Shown here piece by piece: positions 58,728 to 64,000 of a DNA stretch of 64,000 bases. Source of the DNA: Cycas panzhihuaensis (taxonomy: Eukaryota; Cycadophyta); assembly GCA_023213395.1 (NCBI GenBank), contig CM041465.1, forward strand, positions 11,408,001 through 11,472,000, given 5' to 3'. The notes beneath the pieces are model-generated. The model made no database searches, had not been told where the DNA came from, and saw only the letters and a program-made list of their open reading frames with translations. The first letter of the stretch is position 1; every line of letters starts with the position of its first letter. Made by a program: the position numbers and the translations under genes.

Positions 58728-59601
58728 ATGTACGCCAGATATTTCAACACCTTACTTGGATGGAACAACGAGCAAGCTACTTGTTCTTTTCTGAGCAGAA
58801 ATGAATGGTGCAGAGGGAGCTTTGTGACTTTAGCCTCATTGTTGATTCTTCTCGTGAGTATTTTTAGAGTCTTCACGGTCAAATCCTATCTACGCTTGAA
58901 ACCCACATTTGCAATCATGTTGAGCTCCTTATCGTATCTGGGCTTCCAAAATCAGCTTTCCATCATGCGAACATGCAAAGCAATCCCTCTAAAGTTTAAC
59001 TCTGTAAAGAAAGATACTCTGAAAAACTAGTTACTGAGACTCCTATGAAGATTGAGATTTCTGATACTGTAGCAAAGTCTGCAATGAGATCTGCTGAAAC
59101 AAAGGATGATGTGGCAGCTGGAGCTGGGACACTTAAGGCCAGCCCTACTAAACTAGAGCCAGAGAAGAAAACTCAGGATGAAGACCACTTAAAAGAAAGT
59201 TGCTGATGGTCTGAAACCACTATGCCCAAGTCAAAAACACTTGAGGCTTCCAAGCCCAAGACTATTGATGAACTGAAACCAAGGTCTATTGTGCAGGAAG
59301 CCTTTGATATGGATGAGCTACCCCTTCCAATTTGTTTTTCAAACTCCTGAATATTTTCAACATAGAGATGTTTGCAAGAGAAAAAACTTCAAAAAAATTT
59401 GACTTTAAAAATTTTCATCAACCTAATCCTTCGTAGGATAAAACCCTAGCACATGGCTGCATCACATAACACAAGAGTGATGTTACCTGGCACACTCCAT
59501 AACAAGGCTTTGAAAGTTTTCTTTGAAAGTTTTCTTCAATCTAGCACCCACTTGATGGAGCCACCTCCTCTCTCAATCTTCTTCTTATAGCAAGATAACC
59601 T
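58728..59601 (+). other. Unidentified interior of element E
   Basis: Includes a short open stretch (about 59026-59205) rich in Lys, Glu, Ala and Thr (ETPMKIEISDTVAKSAMRSA) and a second (about 59225-59345) with KPKTIDELKPRSIVQEAFDM. The amino-acid content looks coding-like and is in plus orientation, opposite to E. I do not recognise the source protein. Confidence 0.45.
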
Positions 59602-59613
59602 GCTCTGATACCA
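59602..59613 (-). promoter_or_regulatory. Primer-binding site of element E
   Basis: The plus strand reads GCTCTGATACCA, the tRNA-Met complement, directly inside the right LTR. Confidence 0.9.
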
Positions 59614-59980
59614 TGTTAAGATTTTAACATGGAGAACGCTCATCAACAGAAAGATTAATAACATCAACAGAGATTAACACAATATAATTAGAATGTATTA
59701 CCATACCAAAAGCACCAAAGACTCAATATGAGCCTTGATGATGTGATGATGTTTACATACTACCTCAACCACCTTTATATACCAAAGAGGTGGGAGACTA
59801 TTCAACACAAGTAATGCATGTGGGACAAATACCTTTGTCACGACCAATAACATTACACCACTAACTTGACCAATAAACTTATATCCTTTTACATGGTATT
59901 ATAATGATCTTTTGACCCTAAGACTTAGGACTATCACTTATTATTCTAGGACCCACACACATTAAACATTATTTTTAACA
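59614..59980 (-). repeat. Right (5') LTR of element E
   Basis: TGTTAAGATTTT to TTTTTAACA on the plus strand; reversed TATA CTTTATATACC near 59771. Confidence 0.92.
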
Positions 59981-59985
59981 CAGTT

Positions 59986-60787
59986 TTTGTTGGAGTTGAG
60001 GAGCCTATTGACCAAGAGGACGTTGTCCTTGTTGTCTATCTCTGCCTCTTCCACGGGAATTACCACCTCTGCGAGAGTATTGACCTTGAGTTTTGGTATA
60101 ACAAAGATCTTCCACTTCAAAAGCAGCATCAGTTGGATTAGATGTAGTGGCAAAGTTAGTATCAAAGGTCTTATCGAATTCAATGAACTTATTAGCAAGA
60201 GCCTCAAAGTTTAGGTTCTTCAAAGTGCCACTAGATTGAAAACTTCCCAAGAGATTTTTGTAATCTGGGATATGGAGACATGACTGAATCAAGAAAGCTC
60301 ATGTAATGCATTGAGTTTTGAAATCTTTATCGATGGCTTGCTTAATTGGACAAAGGAGATTGATTGTCTCACTTGCGTGTCTTTTTTGCATTGTTAATTT
60401 GTTCATCTTCAGCACTAAGTGAACAAATTCTAAGTCTGATTTAATATCAAAGTTCTTCTTAAGAACTTCAAGAACTTTCCATGATGTATCATGTATAGTT
60501 TCATCAATGAGATTATGCAGGGAATAATCAGTGACACGAAGTATCCCTGCAATTTTATCATCATCAAGTTCCCATTGGCATTTAGCTGTAGCTTCAGTGG
60601 GAGCAGTTGGAGCACCTCCTCCAGAAGCAGCTGAGGTAGTTGTAGCTGCAACAAATGGTGTAGGTTGCAAGTGATCTCTCCAAAGACCTTCATGCTTTGC
60701 AGCATTCCTAACACCAGTGAACCATATATCCCAATTTTCTTTCCCTTTTAGAATGCAGTTCACATTTTGCTTGAACTGTGAAGACAT
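59986..60787 (-). pseudogene. Gag N-terminal part of element D
   Basis: I start at the minus-strand ATG at 60785-60787 (MSSQFKQNVNCILKGKENWD, with IWFTGVRNAA following). The frame extends about 30 codons upstream, but these do not look like gag. An Ala/Pro/Thr-rich insert and the UBN2 core (ISWKVLEVLKK-like, EFVHLVLKMNKL) follow. An in-frame TGA at 60299-60301 interrupts it. The frame continues through PDYKNLLGSF and the Arg/Gly-rich GRGRDRQQGQ to the E insertion site. Confidence 0.85.
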
Positions 60788-62792
60788 GGTGTCTTTTGAG
60801 AAGGGAAGAAATGAACAAGGGACTATAAAAGTGATGGCAATAAATGACCAATCATTGTTTACAAATGGGAGATGCAATGAAGTAGTGTAGCAGAAGGAAG
60901 AAGAAGTAAGAATGGTTGCTCAAAGATGAAGGGAGCAACTTAGAGAAAAGTCACCAACACTTGTGAAAAGTATTAACCTAACGCAGCAGGAATATGAGAA
61001 GCACTATGATGAAAATTGGCCACTAATACTTCTAGCAAATATCAACCTGACGCAGCAGGAATATAAGAAGCACTATGATTGTGATTACACTATAGATCAC
61101 TTTTTACAAATAAGTAAGCGATCAATGTATAAGATTGTAGGCCAATGTAGAAGTTAACATCATTGGGTGTACACAACTTGAAACTCAAATGTAGGATGCG
61201 TAATCAACCCAATAACCTCTAACTTGTGTCCAACATGTAGTTGAGGTTGTTGAAGGAATGTGTAAGCTTCTAGTAGAATTAAGTTGGCCTTCACCCACGA
61301 TACCCACAATTTTGCTTGGTGATGAAATCCAAGTCACAACGGAGCCCAGATACTCCCAATCCTCACCCAGTTCACCAATAAGCAATTATATACCTCCTCT
61401 AAAGAGTGGTACGTGCATATCCATGGCTATGACGGATATTGGATCAGGTATATTTGAATCCTGTATTTAAAGTTTCACTTTTCCTAGTTGGTTATCAGGA
61501 TGATCCCTGATTGAGGCACAATGGTATGGCTAACCAAACCTCACCAATATTCCAGTTCAGTCTAGTCCCAACTTGAAACCCACACCTCCTTTATGGCACT
61601 AAGATTACGCCAACCAAGGTATCTCAACCTTGGTGAGTGTGTGAACAGGTACAAGATGGTGAAAAATAACGTACGTGATGTGTTCCTTTTAGGGAGAGTG
61701 AAAAGATTATCGAATTTGCATCAAATGTACATATAACTGAATATAGAATGCTTGCTTGGAGCGTCTTTAGAGTGCTTACTTAAAGTGATTTTGGAGTGTT
61801 GAAATGTAATGCTGATAAGTAAGTGAGAACACCAGATATTGCTCTAATCCAGGTGTTTTTTTACTCACTTTTATAATGGGTTTTTAAGCCTTATAAAAGA
61901 AGGAAGAAAATTTCTTCACTTTTTTTTTTAATACAAAAAAAAAATGGTCTTCACTAAATCGACAATAACTTTCTCCCACGATAACGAAATTGAGTGTCAG
62001 TTTTTGTGCTACAAACTAGACTCAGAGCTTCATCTCCAGGAAGTGGAATTAGGTCCAAATGAGTTCTAGGAATTTTTTGGCAATCTCGCAATGTTAGGAG
62101 AATATATTTTTCTAGAATTCTTACTAAAAATAATTGTTGTTCACTAAAACAACAATAACTTTCTGATACGACATCAAAATTAGGTGCCGATTTTTGTGTT
62201 GGAAAGTAGCCTCAGAACCTCATATTTGACAATTGGAATCAGGTCAATTGGAGCTTTGTAGAAGATTTTGCAGACCTGTGAAGTTCAGCAAGCAAATTTT
62301 ATTTCTACCAAAATTTCAGTTTGCTAATATCTCATTAACACATTATAGCATATGAAATTTCCATCATTTTTTGGTCACTAAGATCCCAATATGGGCAAGG
62401 TGAGAGCATACAATAATGGATATTTTAAATGGCTCCAAATTCTTTAAAAAAAATGGGTGAAACTTCCCCTTACAATCATTCTTCTAAAAGCTGGAAAAAT
62501 ATTGGTAACATTTCCCCTTGTTAAATAGATTAAAAAAATGGGAAAGAAAAGAAGAATGAGATAACATAAATGGCCACCAAAGAATTGGAATCCTTGGGCC
62601 TTACAACTCCTTGTATTGTGTTTCCAAACCTACAAAAGAGAAAGGGGAAGCAAACAATACAAAATATGCTATGATAATAACTTAAAAATATTTCTAAATC
62701 CACTTTCACAATCTCCTAAACCGGATGGATTGTGGGGGAGAAGAAAGTGATGGATCCATTGCAAGTGAAAGTGAGGAATATGAAAGAAGCAA
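60788..62792 (-). other. Leader of element D
   Basis: Two kilobases, non-coding. It contains a short duplication with CGCAGCAGGAATATRAGAAG at about 60978 and 61053, and a diverged ~190-bp tandem repeat (from about 61944 and 62136, sharing ACAATAACTTTCT). Poly-T and poly-A runs lie near 61919-61943. Confidence 0.65.
61944..62320 (-). repeat. Diverged ~190-bp tandem repeat in the leader of D
   Basis: Both copies carry TTCACTAAA, ACAATAACTTTCT, CAGTTTTTGTG/CGATTTTTGTG, CTCAGAGCTTCAT/CTCAGAACCTCAT and GGAATYAGGTC in the same order. Confidence 0.75.
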
Positions 62793-62804
62793 GCTCTGAT
62801 ACCA
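62793..62804 (-). promoter_or_regulatory. Primer-binding site of element D
   Basis: The plus strand reads GCTCTGATACCA, two bases from the LTR edge. Confidence 0.92.
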
Positions 62805-62806
62805 CA

Positions 62807-63100
62807 TGAGAATAGTGGATCTGTCCTTCATCTCCATGCACTAAACACAAAGGCAAACATGGGAGCAAGAGAGACTTGAGAGAAAGAAAATAGCTCTCAC
62901 AAAATAGGGAGGTAAGAATGAGCCTCCTCCATTGAGCTTTTACTTTTATATTGAGAGAGGGAGCATTAGAGTTAGGTGAAATGAAATTACACATAATGCA
63001 CATGAAAGTGCATTTCACTTAAGTGATCTAATTTAAAATTCACTTAAGACCCTTTTCAGAATCAACTAATGTAATGACCTTGTGACATTAACCCTTTTCA
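62807..63100 (-). repeat. 5' LTR of element D
   Basis: 294 bp; plus strand TGAGAATAGTGG to CCCTTTTCA, the same length as the 3' LTR. Confidence 0.92.
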
Positions 63101-63381
63101 AGTAATTGATCAAACACAAGCTACTACTCTCTTTTGTGACAATCGAAGTGTCATCAAATTGACTAAGAAACTTGTGTTCCATGCGAGAACAAAACATATT
63201 GAGGTTCACCATGACTTCAATCAAGAAACATGTTCAAGATGGTGAGAATGATTTGGTTTACAAGACGACTGACAAACAGATTGTTGGTATCTTCACCAAA
63301 GCACTTAATCATGATAAATTTGAATGGTTTTGGCATGGCCTCGATATTAGAATTAATGAACTCATCATTAAAGGAGGGTGA
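63101..63381 (+). pseudogene. RNase H C-terminus of element A
   Basis: Resumes after D with DQTQATTLFCDNRSVIKLTK and FHARTKHIEVHHDF, then a frame change to KHVQDGENDLVYKTTDKQIV and GIFTKALNHDKFEWF, ending NELIIKGG. The polypurine tract (63370-63378) lies within the last codons. The stop TGA (63379-63381) is formed by the first three bases of the 3' LTR. Confidence 0.9.
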
Positions 63382-63596
63382 TAGAAGAATTAATGATGCT
63401 TTATTAATTCACCTTAGTCATTTGTAATGTATTGTACATTTGTAATATTAAAGTTATATTAGTTGTTTTATCAACTTAATGTGATAAAATACATTTGTAA
63501 GTGTTATATTGTCATGTTAGTGTTACAACTTGATGTTGTGAGCATACTGTTAGTGGGGTCATATTTGCTCACACCTCATTGTAATGCACATGTATG
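63379..63596 (+). repeat. 3' LTR of element A (first 218 bp)
   Basis: TGATAGAAGAATTAATGATG onward matches the reassembled 5' LTR. It is interrupted at GCACATGTATG by element F. Confidence 0.92.
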
Positions 63597-63818
63597 TGTT
63601 AGCTTAAAGCAGAGAGACAAAAAGCAGATGAGTAGAATAGATTGATTTTCATTGAGGAGATGATCTCTTAAATATACAATGAGTCTTATAACTATTATGT
63701 CTAAGTTTGTAACCGACTCATAGTTAGACACATATCGTACACACAAGTATAAGTTACATGATTGAGGGTTTATTTAATGACCCTTTACAATACCTAAATA
63801 AAACATTACTTCCTAACA
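63597..63818 (-). repeat. 3' LTR of element F
   Basis: 222 bp; plus strand TGTTAGCTTAAAG to TTCCTAACA, then the polypurine complement CCCTCTCTTA (63819-63828). Its 5' partner lies outside the window. Confidence 0.88.
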
Positions 63819-63825
63819 CCCTCTC

Positions 63826-64000
63826 TTAATGTTTTATCTCTCTCAATCCTATTTTGTCTCTCAGAAACTGGAACTTTTCTTTTCCAAGAGATTTTGTTAA
63901 TAGATCTGAAGTTTGTTCTGCAGTAGAGCAATACTCTAGCTTGATTTCTTTATTGTGAACCTTTTCTCTTATGAAGTGATGATGAACTTCTATGTGCTTG
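63826..64000 (-). CDS. RNase H C-terminus of element F (partial)
   Basis: Open on the minus strand from the window edge to TAA at 63826-63828. It encodes KHIEVHHHFIREKVHNKEI, EYCSTAEQTSDLLTKSLGKE and FLRDKIGLREIKH, nearly the same as the end of element H's RNase H. This domain would remove the RNA template during reverse transcription. The visible part has no stop, but it is under 60 codons, so whether the element is intact cannot be judged here. Confidence 0.85.
   Translation of the reverse strand, partial: KHIEVHHHFIREKVHNKEIKLEYCSTAEQTSDLLTKSLGKEKFQFLRDKIGLREIKH

Larger units (their letters stand above)
57279..59980 (-). mobile_element. Non-autonomous element E with captured-gene-like interior, inside D's gag
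   Basis: LTR-like copies lie at 57279-57645 and 59614-59980 (367 bp each, about five differences), with the duplication CAGTT at both outer edges (57274-57278 and 59981-59985). The PBS complement GCTCTGATACCA is at 59602-59613, giving minus orientation. The inner edge of the left LTR is abnormal. Instead of a polypurine tract it is followed by a third CAGTT and about 130 bp of D's own gag (57646 to about 57777), the same sequence found right of 59980. The rest of the interior (57778-59601) has no retroelement genes and includes an importin-like fragment. Confidence 0.85.
52818..63100 (-). mobile_element. Ty1/copia element D (minus), inside A, carrying element E
   Basis: 294-bp LTRs lie at 62807-63100 (5') and 52818-53111 (3') with TGAAAA/TTTTCA ends. 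The PBS complement is at 62793-62804 and a polypurine complement at 53112. Gag, protease, integrase, RT and RNase H follow in copia order from 60787 down to 53545. Gag is split by E (57279-59980). The flanks of D (GGTAT and AGTAA) are only a weak match, consistent with a decayed duplication; A's RNase H reading resumes across D. Stops and shifts are fewer than in A. Confidence 0.9.
37186..64000 (+). mobile_element. Ty1/copia element A, host of a multi-element nest (runs off the right edge)
   Basis: A plus-strand copia element whose parts are spread over more than 26 kb. The 5' LTR is 37186-37204 plus 42234-42692, the PBS is at 42695, and gag-pol is 44922-48550, then 52418-52817, then 63101-63381. 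A polypurine tract lies at 63370-63378, and the 3' LTR from 63379 is cut at 63596 by element F. Four insertions (B, C, D, F) account for the gaps. Joining the flanks restores LTR or RNase H continuity at each one. Stops, shifts and altered motifs show it is long dead. Confidence 0.9.
63597..64000 (-). mobile_element. Copia element F (minus), partial, inside A's 3' LTR
   Basis: The 3' LTR (63597-63818) is followed by a polypurine complement and the RNase H C-terminus; the remainder is beyond the window. GTATG (63592-63596) is the expected left target duplication. Lineage is that of element H. Confidence 0.88.

Noticed and set aside
57279-59980. Element E as an ordinary complete retrotransposon
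   Set aside because: The left LTR has no polypurine tract on its inner side and is flanked by D gag and a third CAGTT, so the simple model fails.
1-64000. CRISPR arrays, riboswitches, bacterial operons or phage-type systems
   Set aside because: No regularly spaced short repeats and no prokaryotic genes; everything recognisable is plant nuclear or transposon sequence.

Overview
This window is nuclear DNA from a large, repeat-rich plant genome. It is AT-rich and almost entirely made of LTR retrotransposons: many Ty1/copia, one near-complete Ty3/gypsy and one gypsy-like remnant. Primer-binding sites match plant initiator-Met tRNA, and there are one PIF/Harbinger-like MITE and one plastid-type tRNA-Cys relic. 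Only one ordinary host gene can be supported: two exons, on the minus strand, of a LYR-motif-family mitochondrial protein. Its upstream intron or flank holds more than 26 kb of nested retroelements. Very long transposon-filled introns fit a gymnosperm, probably a conifer, but that assignment is inference. No bacterial-type operon, CRISPR array or intact autonomous element was found.

Layout. (1) 800-5410 is a short, fairly young non-autonomous copia-like element with 222-bp LTRs, the target duplication ACATT and only a gag-like ORF. (2) 6262-18247 is a minus-strand copia element (G). A plus-strand copia element (H, 6771-12413, TSD TCTGG) sits inside its RNase H, and a 417-bp MITE (6919-7335, TSD TTA) sits inside H's 5' LTR. 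(3) 18248-23859 is gene-poor, with a (TA)n tract, small tandem repeats, the tRNA-Cys relic and a 213-bp tandem repeat. (4) 23860-30614 is a Ty3/gypsy element (I, TSD CAAGA) that splits the second 213-bp unit. (5) 32373-34504 is a decayed gypsy-like fragment with a possible LTR, PBS and gag. (6) 36405-36732 holds the LYR-family exons. (7) 37186 to beyond the right edge is a plus-strand copia element (A) broken by four others: B (37205-42233) in its 5' LTR, C (48551-52417) and D (52818-63100) in its RT/RNase H, and F (63597 onward) in its 3' LTR. B carries a solo LTR (41032-41414). D's gag is interrupted by a non-autonomous element E (57279-59980) of the same LTR family. E's interior includes what looks like an importin-5 gene fragment.

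Functionally the window is a fossil record. Every pol region has stops, frameshifts or altered catalytic residues, so none of the elements looks autonomous. The insertion order can be read from the nesting: A before B, C, D and F; B before its solo LTR; D before E; G before H before the MITE; the 213-bp tandem repeat before I. Much of the decay consists of C-to-T or G-to-A changes, as expected for methylated, silenced transposons.
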